From assembly GCF_002953715.1 (NCBI RefSeq), contig NZ_CP025012.1:1054001-1118000 (forward strand): DNA of 64,000 nucleotides, read 5' to 3'. The notes under the pieces are model-generated. The model saw nothing but the letters and a program-made list of their open reading frames with translations, was not told the DNA's origin and made no database searches. The stretch is from Rhizobium leguminosarum. Its GTDB lineage: Bacteria > Pseudomonadota > Alphaproteobacteria > Rhizobiales > Rhizobiaceae. Position 1 is the stretch's first letter, and every line of letters begins with the position of its first letter. The position numbers and the translations under genes were made by a program. This document shows positions 56,983 to 64,000 of this stretch, in pieces.

Positions 56983-58191
56983 AATCCGTTTTCTCAGAAA
57001 CGCCTGCTCCGGCTCCTGCCGGCAGAGCGACAGCGCCGTTTCATAGCACGCGATCGCCTCTTGCCTCCGGCCGAGACGGCGCAGGAAATCGGCACGCGCC
57101 GAATGGGCGAGGTGATAGGCTTGCAGCTCCCGGCGTGCCAGAATGGCATCGACCAGTTCCAGCCCCTTTGCCGGCCCTTCCGCCATCGCAATCGCCACGG
57201 CACGGTTGAGCTCGACAATCGGGGAGGGCTGCGCCGCCAGAAGCAGATCGTAATAAAAGGCGATCCGTCGCCAGTCGGTCGCTTCGGCGGCCGGCGCTCG
57301 GGCATGCTCGGCAGCGATCGCCGCTTGCAGCGTATAGCTGCCGATCTCTTCCGCTTGCATCGCGTCAGCGAGCAGCGCCAGGCCTTCCGTAATCTTCGTT
57401 TGATCCCACAGCGAGCGGTCCTGATCCGCAAGCAGCACCAGCGATCCCTGCTCGCCGCGGCGGGCGGTGCGGCGGGAATCCTGCAGCAGCATCAGCGCCA
57501 GCAGGCCGGAGACATCAGGATGCGGCAGCAGCGTCAGTAGCAGCCGCGCCAGACGTATCGCCTCCGCCGTCAGGTCGGCGCGGACTACGTCCTCGCCCGA
57601 GGAGGCCGAATAACCTTCATTGAAGACGAGATAGATGACGTGCAGCACCCGGTCTAGCCGCGGCGGCAGCGCCTCGCGGCCCGGCACCTCGTAGGGGATC
57701 TTTGCCGCCCGGATCCTGCTCTTGGCGCGCACGATCCGCTGGGCGACCGTCGGTGCTGGAATGAGGAAGGCATGGGCGATCTCTTCGGTGGTCAGTCCGC
57801 AGATTTCCCTGAGTGCCATGGCCATCTGTGCGTCGGCCGGAATGACCGGATGACAGCAGGTGAAGATCAACCGCAGCATGTCGTCCTCGATCGGTTCCAT
57901 GTCGCCGATCTCCGTTGCATCGGGCGAGTAGAGGCTGTCCTCGATGTGATGCTGCGAAGCATCGAAACGCGCCCGCCGCCGGATCGTGTCGATCGCCTTG
58001 AAGCGCCCCGTGGAGACGAGCCAGGCGAAGGGATTGCCGGGAATGCCGTCCGTCGGCCATGTCCGCGCGGCCGCTGCAAAGGCGTCGTGAAGCGCTTCCT
58101 CCGCCCGGTCGAAATCGCCGAGCAGGCGGATCAGCGTCGCCAGCACCCGGCGCGACTGCGTTCGGTAGATCTCCTCGATAACGCGTTCCAA
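56950..58191 (-). CDS. ECF42-type RNA polymerase sigma factor
   Basis: A 413-residue sigma factor. Region 2 (about 10-80) has LLGDFDRAEEALHDAFAAA and PFAWLVSTGRFKAIDTIRRR. Region 4 (about 110-170) has LREICGLTTEEIAHAFLIPA and PTVAQRIVRAKSRI. A long C-terminal extension (about 185-410) with TPR-like helices (ELNRAVAIAMAEGPAKGLEL) replaces an anti-sigma partner, as in ECF42 and related groups. These are encoded with DGPF/YCII proteins, three of which precede this gene in the same operon. The matching TGTCGA/CGTC promoter stands before the first of them. Confidence 0.88.
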   Translation of the reverse strand: MERVIEEIYRTQSRRVLATLIRLLGDFDRAEEALHDAFAAAARTWPTDGIPGNPFAWLVSTGRFKAIDTIRRRARFDASQHHIEDSLYSPDATEIGDMEPIEDDMLRLIFTCCHPVIPADAQMAMALREICGLTTEEIAHAFLIPAPTVAQRIVRAKSRIRAAKIPYEVPGREALPPRLDRVLHVIYLVFNEGYSASSGEDVVRADLTAEAIRLARLLLTLLPHPDVSGLLALMLLQDSRRTARRGEQGSLVLLADQDRSLWDQTKITEGLALLADAMQAEEIGSYTLQAAIAAEHARAPAAEATDWRRIAFYYDLLLAAQPSPIVELNRAVAIAMAEGPAKGLELVDAILARRELQAYHLAHSARADFLRRLGRRQEAIACYETALSLCRQEPEQAFLRKRISELAATSERQ

Positions 58192-58200
58192 AGGGGCACC

Positions 58201-58560
58201 TCAGTCCGGCAGGGTCAGCATTCGCACGGGCCTCAGTTCGACAGCGCCGAAACGTGCCGAAGGGATCCGCCCGGCAATCTCCCTGGCTTTCACCAGGTCA
58301 GGCGCCTCGATGACGTAGAAGCCGGCCAGATGTTCCTTCGTCTCGACATAGGGGCCGTCGGTAGCTGACAGGCTGTTGTCTCGAACACGCAGCACGGTTG
58401 CCTTGTCGGGCATCTCAAGTGCATCGGCATGGATCATGATACCGTCGCGACGCAGCTCCTCGTCGAAGGCGAAATGGGCTTTGATGAGTTCATAGGTCTC
58501 TTCCGATGTCAGCGTGCCGTCGGTGTCGGCGCTGTTATAAATCAGGCAGATGTAGCGCAT
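58201..58560 (-). CDS. YCII-related (DGPF-type) protein 1
   Basis: A 119-residue alpha-beta barrel protein opening MRYICLIYNSADTDG and carrying TDGPYVETKEHLAGFYVIEA, a variant of the DGPF motif. The start is at 58560; the frame opens earlier but this is the family start. Its first 19 bases overlap the end of the preceding DGPF gene, so the operon is tightly coupled, and the sigma-factor gene starts nine bases after its stop. The molecular role of these proteins is not established. Confidence 0.85.
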   Translation of the reverse strand: MRYICLIYNSADTDGTLTSEETYELIKAHFAFDEELRRDGIMIHADALEMPDKATVLRVRDNSLSATDGPYVETKEHLAGFYVIEAPDLVKAREIAGRIPSARFGAVELRPVRMLTLPD

Positions 58561-58922
58561 GGCTGTTTCCCATCCTGGATGGAGTAAGTCGGGCGCACTT
58601 CGATCGAGCAATATTTGAGGATCGGAAAACTCGACACGATCGTCTTCGCCTCCTCGATATTCTCGGCTTCGATCAGCAAAAAACCGCCGAGGTGCTCTTT
58701 GATTTCGGCAAATGGGCCATCGGTCGAAAAGGCTTCACCATTGCGCAGGCGGACCGTGATCGCCGTTGACGGTTCATGCAAGGCGAGAGCCACGAGCAGA
58801 TGACCGCTCTCGCGCCAGCGATTGTCGCTGGTGATGCACTCCTGTGTGAGCGCATCCCATTCGGTCTGAGGGACCAGCTTGCTTTTTTCCGTGTCGAACC
58901 AGATCTGGCATAGAAATTTCAT
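58542..58922 (-). CDS. YCII-related (DGPF-type) protein 2
   Basis: A 126-residue protein with MKFLCQIWFDTEKSK at the start and STDGPFAEIKEHLGGFLLIE, the DGPF motif. The start has AGGAGAGACCA in front. Family members are small, soluble and probably dimeric. It is the middle gene of three paralogues; its 3' end overlaps the next gene by 19 bases. It ends in a short unrelated tail (SIQDGKQPCATSA) that lies in the overlap. Confidence 0.85.
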   Translation of the reverse strand: MKFLCQIWFDTEKSKLVPQTEWDALTQECITSDNRWRESGHLLVALALHEPSTAITVRLRNGEAFSTDGPFAEIKEHLGGFLLIEAENIEEAKTIVSSFPILKYCSIEVRPTYSIQDGKQPCATSA

Positions 58923-58932
58923 TGGTCTCTCC

Positions 58933-59289
58933 TCATTTAGCTCCGAATTCGTGGATTGGTCGCACTTCGATCGCGCCGAGTTTGGCGAGCGGGATGCCTG
59001 ACGCAATCCGGATCGCTTCGTTGAGATCCTTTGCCTCGATCAGGATGAAGCCACCAAGCGCCTCCTTCGTCTCGGCGAAGGGACCGTCCGTCACCGACAT
59101 CTCGCCGTTGCGCATTCGGACAGTCACCGCCGATTTCGGCGACTGCAGCGCCTGGGCGACGATCATATGCCCGCTTTCGACGAGGTCCTTGTCATAGTTC
59201 AAGGAATTGGTGTCGAGTTCGGCCTTCTCTTCTTTCGTCATGGCGTCGAGTACCCTGCCATCGAACCAGACCTGACACAGATATTTCAT
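58933..59289 (-). CDS. YCII-related (DGPF-type) protein 3
   Basis: A 118-residue protein, first of the operon. It opens MKYLCQVWFDGRVLDAMTKE and has VTDGPFAETKEALGGFILIE. The ATG has AGGAGG nine bases before it. About 40 bases farther upstream stands a TGTCGA-17-CGTC promoter of ECF42 type, so the sigma factor probably drives its own operon. Confidence 0.87.
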   Translation of the reverse strand: MKYLCQVWFDGRVLDAMTKEEKAELDTNSLNYDKDLVESGHMIVAQALQSPKSAVTVRMRNGEMSVTDGPFAETKEALGGFILIEAKDLNEAIRIASGIPLAKLGAIEVRPIHEFGAK

Positions 59290-59326
59290 CGCGGACAGCC
59301 TCCTTGTGAGCGTTTCAATAACCCTG

Positions 59327-59353
59327 GACGACCGAGCTCCACGCATTTCGACA
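59327..59353 (-). promoter_or_regulatory. ECF42-type promoter of the DGPF-sigma operon
   Basis: On the minus strand TGTCGA (59348-59353) and CGTC (59327-59330) are separated by exactly 17 bases. This fits the ECF42 target pattern, and the site lies about 40 bases before the first operon gene, which supports autoregulation. Confidence 0.65.
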
Positions 59354-59383
59354 GCGGCGGAAAAAATCTTTGTGCCGGCCGGC

Positions 59384-59410
59384 TGTCGAAATCGCAAGGC
59401 AGCACTCGAC
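59384..59410 (+). promoter_or_regulatory. Possible second ECF42-type promoter, opposite direction
   Basis: TGTCGA (59384-59389) is followed after 17 bases by CGAC (59407-59410), one base from CGTC. It faces the small membrane-protein gene at 59445. The two TGTCGA boxes are back to back, 30 bases apart, which suggests divergent control by the same sigma factor. Confidence 0.4.
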
Positions 59411-59444
59411 AAGGCTTCATCGAAACCTGTCGAGGAGAACGGAA

Positions 59445-59660
59445 GTGAGCATTCTTGAAATCGCCCTAGCACGCCAGATCTGGGCAAGCCGTCGTGAAAA
59501 GCGTCAGCTGGTACCCGACGATACCGATGCGCTGAGGGTTCTTCTGCGCATCGCTTTCGTCTTCGTGGCCTTCACCCTGCTGATATCAGGGCTGAACCTT
59601 GCCGCCGGTAGGCCGCAGATGCTGGCCGACGGTTCGGCGCCTGTCGTGACGGGCAGATGA
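59445..59660 (+). CDS. Small single-TM membrane protein (71 aa)
   Basis: A 71-residue protein starting at GTG with AGGAG about eight bases upstream. A basic N-terminus (RQIWASRREKRQL) precedes one TM helix (about 32-52, LLRIAFVFVAFTLLISGLNL) and a short outer tail. No family is recognised. It is divergent from the DGPF operon and may be driven by the same sigma factor. Its end abuts the terminator shared with amn. Confidence 0.6.
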   Translation: MSILEIALARQIWASRREKRQLVPDDTDALRVLLRIAFVFVAFTLLISGLNLAAGRPQMLADGSAPVVTGR

Positions 59661-59661
59661 G

Positions 59662-59687
59662 GAAACGGCCTATTGGAAGGCCGTTTC
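59662..59687. terminator. Bidirectional hairpin at the amn 3' end
   Basis: GAAACGGCC (59662-59670) and GGCCGTTTC (59679-59687) form a 9-base stem with an 8-base loop. It covers the last codons of amn and the end region of the small membrane-protein gene. Confidence 0.65.
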
Positions 59688-61172
59688 AAAGAAGCTGCGC
59701 AGCTTGCGTGAATGCAGCGCTTCCTTCGGCATGGCGGCAAGCTTCTGGACGGCGCGGATGCCGATCTGCAGATGTTGGTTGACCTGCGTGCGGTAGAAGG
59801 CCGTCGCCATGCCCGGCAGTTTCAATTCGCCATGCAATGGTTTGTCGGAGACGCAGAGCAGCGTGCCGTAGGGCACGCGGAAGCGGAAGCCGTTGGCGGC
59901 GATCGTCGCCGATTCCATGTCGAGCGCGATCGCGCGCGCCTGGGAGAGCCGCTTCACCGGCCCGCGCTGGTCGCGCAGTTCCCAGTTGCGGTTGTCGATC
60001 GTGCCGACGGTGCCGGTGCGCATGATGCGCTTCAGCTCGAAACCCTCATAGCCGGTGATTTCGGCAACGGCGGCTTCCAGCGCCACCTGCACTTCGGCCA
60101 GCGCCGGGATCGGCACCCAGACCGGCAGGTCGTCGTCGAGAACATGGTCCTCGCGCATATAGGCATGGGCGAGAACATAGTCGCCGAGCCGCTGGCTGTT
60201 GCGAAGACCGGCGCAGTGGCCGAGCATCAGCCAGGCATGTGGGCGCAGCACGGCGACGTGGTCGGTAATCGTCTTGGCGTTGGAGGGGCCGACGCCGATA
60301 TTGATCATGGTGATCCCGGCATGGCCCTTCTTCTTCAGATGGTAGGCCGGCATTTGCGGCAGGCGGGTGACGGCGGCATCCGTTTCCGGCGCGTGCGAGC
60401 CGGGCAGGGTGACGACATTGCCGGGCTCGACGAAGGCAGTATAGCCGTCGCCGCCCTCCGCCATCAGCTTGCGCGCCCAGCTGCAGAATTCGTCGATATA
60501 GAACTGGTAGTTCGTAAACAGCACGAAATTCTGGAAATGCTCGGCATGCGTCGCCGTATAGTGCGACAATCGGGCGAGCGAATAGTCGATGCGCTGCGCG
60601 GTGAACGGCGCGAGCGGCGAGGGCTCTCCCGGCGGCGGGATATATTCGCCATTGGCGATCTCGTCGTCGGTGGTGTTGAGGTCGGGCGTGTCGAAGATAT
60701 CGCGCATCGGAATGTCGACGAATGCGTTGGTCGATGCTTCCACATGCGCACCCTCGCCGAAGGCGAAGTGCAAGGGGATCGGCGTCGTCGATTCCGAGAC
60801 GATGACAGGAACGTTGTGGCTCTTCATCAAGAGCGCCAGCTGCTCCTTCAGGTAATGCTTGAAGAGCTTCGGCCGGGTAACTGTCGTCGTATAGATGCCG
60901 GGTGCCGTGACGTGACCATAGGAAAGCCGCGAATCGACATGGCCGAAGCTTGTCGTCTCGATGCTGACCTGCGGATAAAAAGCGCGGTAGCGCGAGGAGA
61001 TCGGAGCGCCCTGCGCAAGTTCGGCGAAGCTCTCGATCAGGAACGCCGTATTGCGCTCGTAAAGCGCCGTCAGCGTCTCGACGGCCTTGGCGGGATCATC
61101 AAAGCTCTGAGGCTGGAAAGGTGGCGGAGAGGATATGTCGAGGGGCGCCAAAGGGGAGATTCGTTTGTTCAT
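59670..61172 (-). CDS. amn: AMP nucleosidase
   Basis: A 500-residue enzyme. An N-terminal regulatory part (about 1-230) has SRYRAFYPQVSIETTSFG and VDSRLSYGHVTAPGIYTTTV. The catalytic, phosphorylase-like part has INIGVGPSNAKTITDHVA and HAWLMLGHCAGLRNSQRLGD, with ALDMESATIAANGFRFRVP near the C-terminus. It hydrolyses AMP to adenine and ribose 5-phosphate in the cytoplasm. Length agrees with proteobacterial Amn. It stands alone. Confidence 0.93.
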   Translation of the reverse strand: MNKRISPLAPLDISSPPPFQPQSFDDPAKAVETLTALYERNTAFLIESFAELAQGAPISSRYRAFYPQVSIETTSFGHVDSRLSYGHVTAPGIYTTTVTRPKLFKHYLKEQLALLMKSHNVPVIVSESTTPIPLHFAFGEGAHVEASTNAFVDIPMRDIFDTPDLNTTDDEIANGEYIPPPGEPSPLAPFTAQRIDYSLARLSHYTATHAEHFQNFVLFTNYQFYIDEFCSWARKLMAEGGDGYTAFVEPGNVVTLPGSHAPETDAAVTRLPQMPAYHLKKKGHAGITMINIGVGPSNAKTITDHVAVLRPHAWLMLGHCAGLRNSQRLGDYVLAHAYMREDHVLDDDLPVWVPIPALAEVQVALEAAVAEITGYEGFELKRIMRTGTVGTIDNRNWELRDQRGPVKRLSQARAIALDMESATIAANGFRFRVPYGTLLCVSDKPLHGELKLPGMATAFYRTQVNQHLQIGIRAVQKLAAMPKEALHSRKLRSFFETAFQ

Positions 61173-61298
61173 GACGCATTATAGAGAGTTGTTTTTGACA
61201 AGCAAACGACGCGCGCCGACGGATTCCGATTTTTTATCCTTTTCCGTGTCTGATGCTAATGCCTGTCGGGACAACGACACGCGTAAATCAACGACTTA

Positions 61299-61320
61299 AA
61301 GCGCATCGCACGATGCGCTT
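61299..61320 (-). terminator. Near-perfect palindrome after the small secreted/membrane gene
   Basis: AAGCGCATCG (61299-61308) and CGATGCGCTT (61311-61320) pair over 10 bases with only CA between. It begins four bases after the stop of the gene at 61324-61503, and on the minus strand CTTTAAG follows, so it is likely a terminator. The same hairpin type may also be a dispersed repeat. Confidence 0.55.
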
Positions 61321-61323
61321 CAG

Positions 61324-61503
61324 TCACCGCACCGTAGGCGCGCAGAAGGTGCCGTTTCTCTCAAGGCAGGTGTAGCTTGCCCCGAAATGCGACTGCGCCC
61401 CGCCGCCGCCCTCGTGCACCACGACCGCCGAAAACGTGATCGCGAAGATCGCCGCAAACAGCGTGATGATGCTAAAGCGTCTTGCCAGAATATAGATGTT
61501 CAT
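61324..61503 (-). CDS. Small membrane protein with C-terminal Cys pair (59 aa)
   Basis: A 59-residue protein. An N-terminal hydrophobic helix (about 8-28, FSIITLFAAIFAITFSAVVV) is followed by a Gly-rich turn and a tail YTCLERNGTFCAPTVR with two cysteines that could pair outside the cytoplasm. The start is ATG 61503; the frame also opens with TTG at 61524. No family is recognised. It is upstream of a clear hairpin and has its own probable promoter. Confidence 0.55.
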   Translation of the reverse strand: MNIYILARRFSIITLFAAIFAITFSAVVVHEGGGGAQSHFGASYTCLERNGTFCAPTVR

Positions 61504-61709
61504 CCCCTTGTCCCCGATACGCAACTCTATCGTGACAAGAGTTTTGGCATGCGATGGCTGAACAAGTGCTGAGATGGCGGTTCATCAGCCGTTCAGCTTA
61601 CCGGACAGGCTCGGCTAGGTTGCGGAGTGGATTAGAAGGGTTCGCCGGGCAAATTCGACGCCATTCAACTTCGCCGGCTGTCGTAGCGGAGGAGACCGCA
61701 AAGGGCTTC

Positions 61710-61737
61710 GAAGCATGCCGCCGCGTCGGCATGCTTC
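61710..61737 (-). terminator. Hairpin downstream of the DUF2147-like gene
   Basis: GAAGCATGCC (61710-61719) and GGCATGCTTC (61728-61737) form a perfect 10-base stem with an 8-base loop. It lies about 40 bases after the stop of the gene at 61776 on the minus strand. Confidence 0.5.
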
Positions 61738-61775
61738 AGTGTTTGGGGTAATCGTTGCGCAGGCGCCTTATGGCC

Positions 61776-62114
61776 TCAGAGCCGCGTCCAGGTCTGCGAC
61801 TTGCAAAGGATCTTCATCACGCAGCCCTGCATCCTCAGCGAGTTGCCGGAAACCTTGCCTGCGCCGCTATAGGTCTTCTCGGCGGCCGGGTCGGTGATCT
61901 CGCCGGCATAGCTGCCGCCGGTTCCCGCGAGTGTGCCGATCTTCCGGCCGGCATATTTACCGGTCTTCAGCGTCACGCAATAACTGCCGCCGCAGGATGC
62001 GATCACCGCCGTATCGCCGGCGGCCGTCTTCCAGTTGCCGACGATCGGCTCCTCGGCATGCGCGATACCCGCGATCATTGCGATGGCGCCTGCGAGAACG
62101 AAGCTGCGGATCAT
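61776..62114 (-). CDS. DUF2147-like secreted protein
   Basis: A 112-residue protein with a signal peptide (MIRSFVLAGAIAMIAGIAHA, cleavage after AHA) and the DUF2147 pattern: VGNWKTAAGDTAVI at the start, two Cys in the first half (ASCGGSYC), KTYSGAGKVSGNSLRMQGC and a final LCKSQTWTRL. It is exported to the periplasm; the function of the family is unknown. The start chosen is ATG 62114, with GGAGG upstream; the frame also opens 12 bases earlier. Confidence 0.78.
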   Translation of the reverse strand: MIRSFVLAGAIAMIAGIAHAEEPIVGNWKTAAGDTAVIASCGGSYCVTLKTGKYAGRKIGTLAGTGGSYAGEITDPAAEKTYSGAGKVSGNSLRMQGCVMKILCKSQTWTRL

Positions 62115-62559
62115 CTTTTCCTCCATGATGTCCTAGATCGGCCGCGAAAATAACTGACGCGAACGTAAAGGTAAATAAGCCCGATCGCTGTTCTGCGGAT
62201 CGGGGCAAAAACAGGAGAAAAAAGCCATGCGGCGAGCTTGTAAAGATATCGCCTGCTGATTTCATGATGAACGATCCCTTTATTTTCAAATCTGAATCTT
62301 TCGTAAAATTCGAGCGAAAATCCTTAATTCGCAAGGGATCTGATGTTTAACAAAAATCCAAATTTACCAAGCATTTGCACTTTGTTTGTCTAGAATTAAT
62401 CATGCATTTTAGGCGTTTTTTGAAAGCCGTTTGGCATAGTGAACCCATCAAACGAGCGGGGCAAACTCGCCGGACCGCAAGGGCCACAAGCCGCGATAGA
62501 CGGCAAGGCCCAGAGGTAAAACAGGGTAAGTCATAAACAGGCTAACAGGGATAAAACCG
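62115..62559. other. AT-rich upstream region of the Sel1-like gene
   Basis: A 445-base stretch without a convincing gene. The part at 62275-62420 is clearly more AT-rich than its surroundings and probably contains the promoter of the Sel1-like gene. A leader of about 100 bases would follow. No hairpin or known RNA is recognised. Confidence 0.4.
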
Positions 62560-62826
62560 ATGGCACGCTTTGAAATGCACAATGCTGAAACGGCCACCAT
62601 GGGTGGCGACAACAGCGCCGATGTCTTCTGCGAAATGGGTCTGATGTATGCGACCGGCCGCGGCTGCGAAGTCGATCTCGTCTCAGCCCACAAATGGCTG
62701 AACATCGCCGCAATCAAGGGCAACGATCGCGCCGCCGAGCTTCGTGCCGACGTGGCCGCCGCCATGGACAAGATGCAGCTCGCAGCAGCACTGCGCGCCG
62801 CCCGCGAGTGGATGACGGTCCACTAA
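62560..62826 (+). CDS. Short Sel1-repeat-like protein
   Basis: An 88-residue protein with one Sel1/TPR-like repeat: FCEMGLMYATGRGCEVDLVS and AHKWLNIAAIKGNDRAA. The C-terminal helix (AAMDKMQLAAALRAAREWM) completes the fold. There is no signal peptide. Sel1-like repeats bind protein partners. It is followed by a strong hairpin terminator and preceded by an AT-rich leader region. Codon use agrees with the host. Confidence 0.8.
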   Translation: MARFEMHNAETATMGGDNSADVFCEMGLMYATGRGCEVDLVSAHKWLNIAAIKGNDRAAELRADVAAAMDKMQLAAALRAAREWMTVH

Positions 62827-62922
62827 AACCGTCTCCGATCAGAATTCGACAAGAGCAGCAATAACAACCTCAAAAAGAGGGGGCTGGCGGGGCGCTTTCG
62901 ACGGGGCCGACGCCGGGAGAAG

Positions 62923-62960
62923 AGAACCGCGACCGGATTTCCTCCACCGGCCGCGGTTCT
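62923..62960. terminator. Terminator between Sel1-like and aminotransferase genes
   Basis: AGAACCGCG (62923-62931) with CGCGGTTCT (62952-62960), and CCGG with CCGG inside, form a long stem. TCTGTTTTCT follows on the plus strand. It serves the plus-strand gene and may also serve the convergent aminotransferase gene. Confidence 0.75.
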
Positions 62961-62969
62961 TCTGTTTTC

Positions 62970-64000
62970 TCAGCCGATCTTTTTCAGGACCTGCGGCAGC
63001 GCCTCTTGGAGCAGCGCCATATCAGCTTCCGGCCCGACGCTGATGCGGATGCAGAGGTTGAGCGGCGCCACACCCGGCATGCGGATGAAGACGCCGTGCT
63101 CTATCAGGCCGTCGACGATCGCCCTGGCATAAGCGCCGTCACGCCCGGCGTCGATCGCCACGAAATTCGTCGCCGAGAGCAGGGGGACGAGACCGTTCGC
63201 CCGGGCGATGCCGGCGATCCGCTCCCGCGCTGCATGGATTTTCCCGACCACCTCGGCAAGATAGGCTTGGTCCTTGAGGGCGGCGAGCGCTGCGGCCGTT
63301 GCCAGCCGGTTCATGCCGAAATGATTGCGGATCTTGTCGAACGCCTGCGCCGTGCCTGCTGTCGAGATCACATAGCCGGTGCGTGAGCCGGCAAGTCCGT
63401 AGGCCTTGGAGAAGGTGCGGGTGCGAACGACGTTCGGCAGCTCTATCAGCGAGGAGATCGACGGCAGCGAACCTGCCGGCCCCGTCTCGCTATAGGCCTC
63501 ATCGAGCACCATCAGCGTCGTCTCGGGCAGCGAACGGGCGAAAGCGACGATGCTTTCGGCATCCCACCAGCTGCCCATCGGATTGTCAGGATTGGCGAAA
63601 TAGACGAGCGGCGCATTCTCGCGCTTGACGGCATCGAGCAGGCCGTCGAGATCCTCGCGGTCGTTTGCGTAGGGAACGGTCACCAGCCGGCCGCCGAAAC
63701 CGGCGACGTGGAAATTGAAGGTCGGATAGGCGCCGAGCGAGGTAACGACGGGCGCGCCCGGCTCGATCACCAGCCGGACGATCTGGCCGAGCAATTCGTC
63801 GATGCCGCTGCCGATGGCGATATTGGCGGCCGAGATACCGAGATGGGCGGCAAGCGCTTCCCGGAGCGCGAAATTCTCCGGATCGTTGTATTTCCAGATA
63901 TTGTCGGCCTCTTCGCGCATCGCTGCAAACACGGAAGCGGCTGGGCCGAAGCCGTTCTCATTGGCGCCGATGCGCGCCGAAACGGCAAGCCCGCGCTGGC
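62970..64000 (-). CDS. HisC-like PLP aminotransferase (5' end outside window)
   Basis: A fold-type I aminotransferase that is open to the window edge, so its start lies beyond 64000. The frame at the edge reads RIGANENGFGP, the histidinol-phosphate-aminotransferase-type N-terminal motif, which shows that the first internal ATG (63932) is not the start. Later motifs are YFANPDNPMGSWW, LDEAYSETGP (Asp and Tyr), TFSKAYGLAGSRTGYV (Schiff-base Lys) and RISVG near the end. It may be histidinol-phosphate aminotransferase or a related aromatic enzyme; no his genes are adjacent here to decide. Confidence 0.88.
   Translation of the reverse strand, partial: QRGLAVSARIGANENGFGPAASVFAAMREEADNIWKYNDPENFALREALAAHLGISAANIAIGSGIDELLGQIVRLVIEPGAPVVTSLGAYPTFNFHVAGFGGRLVTVPYANDREDLDGLLDAVKRENAPLVYFANPDNPMGSWWDAESIVAFARSLPETTLMVLDEAYSETGPAGSLPSISSLIELPNVVRTRTFSKAYGLAGSRTGYVISTAGTAQAFDKIRNHFGMNRLATAAALAALKDQAYLAEVVGKIHAARERIAGIARANGLVPLLSATNFVAIDAGRDGAYARAIVDGLIEHGVFIRMPGVAPLNLCIRISVGPEADMALLQEALPQVLKKIG

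Noticed and set aside
59712..61184. 490-codon plus-strand frame over amn
   Set aside because: Antisense to a full-length AMP nucleosidase with clear motifs.

Overview
The window looks like a stretch of Rhizobium chromosome (R. etli / R. leguminosarum / R. phaseoli type). It is GC-rich and densely coded, with no transposon, rRNA, tRNA or CRISPR array recognised by eye. The assignment rests on gene content and order: the cytochrome c maturation operon cycHJKL next to the feuNPQ two-component system (a linkage described in R. leguminosarum), degP and a second two-component pair before glnE, a lipopolysaccharide galacturonosyl-transferase cluster (rgt-like), and several two-hairpin intergenic repeats of rhizobial type.

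Layout. 0.1-2 kb: a Dabb-domain protein and an MFS transporter. 2.3-9.5 kb: feuN-feuP-feuQ, a 17-kDa-antigen-like lipoprotein, and cycH-cycJ-cycK-cycL joined by ATGA overlaps. 9.7-18.4 kb: a cupin/MarR pair with palindromic operators, degP, a response regulator and histidine kinase, glnE and a small conserved gene. 18.4-25 kb: a PAS/HisKA sensor kinase, pepN and a soluble chemoreceptor-like protein with reversed domain order. 25-30 kb: a DMT transporter, an unknown protein with two possible winged helices, two possible small genes, a family-4-like uracil-DNA glycosylase and a YegD-type Hsp70. 30-36 kb: an RND efflux pump (permease plus adaptor) and an APH-like kinase. 36-49.4 kb: an SDR with a degenerate active site, ETF-ubiquinone oxidoreductase, an L,D-transpeptidase, a DMT transporter with a divergent Lrp regulator, mgtE with a structured leader, a quinone-oxidoreductase-like gene with a divergent HxlR regulator, an MFS exporter, a diacylglycerol-kinase-like gene, and a divergent PuuA-like/class III aminotransferase pair. 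49.4-50.2 kb: a ParDE module lying between two imperfect copies of the 3' end of that aminotransferase gene. 50.2-57 kb: the rgt cluster (three ArnT-like transferases, one GT2) and a divergent flippase-like membrane protein. 57-59.7 kb: an ECF42-type sigma factor with three DGPF/YCII proteins. 59.7-64 kb: AMP nucleosidase, small secreted or membrane proteins, a Sel1-like protein and a HisC-like aminotransferase cut by the window edge.

How the genes work together. Much of the window serves the envelope: haem ligation to c-type cytochromes (cyc), cell-envelope signalling (feu, the degP-linked pair), LPS core decoration (rgt), efflux (RND), peptidoglycan cross-linking (ldt) and periplasmic proteolysis (degP). 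The features most worth a second look are the ParDE insertion flanked by duplicated gene ends, with a toxin frame that has no ordinary start codon; the decayed second copy of the flippase-like gene's 5' end inside the rgt cluster; the structured mgtE leader; and the two opposed ECF42-type promoters.
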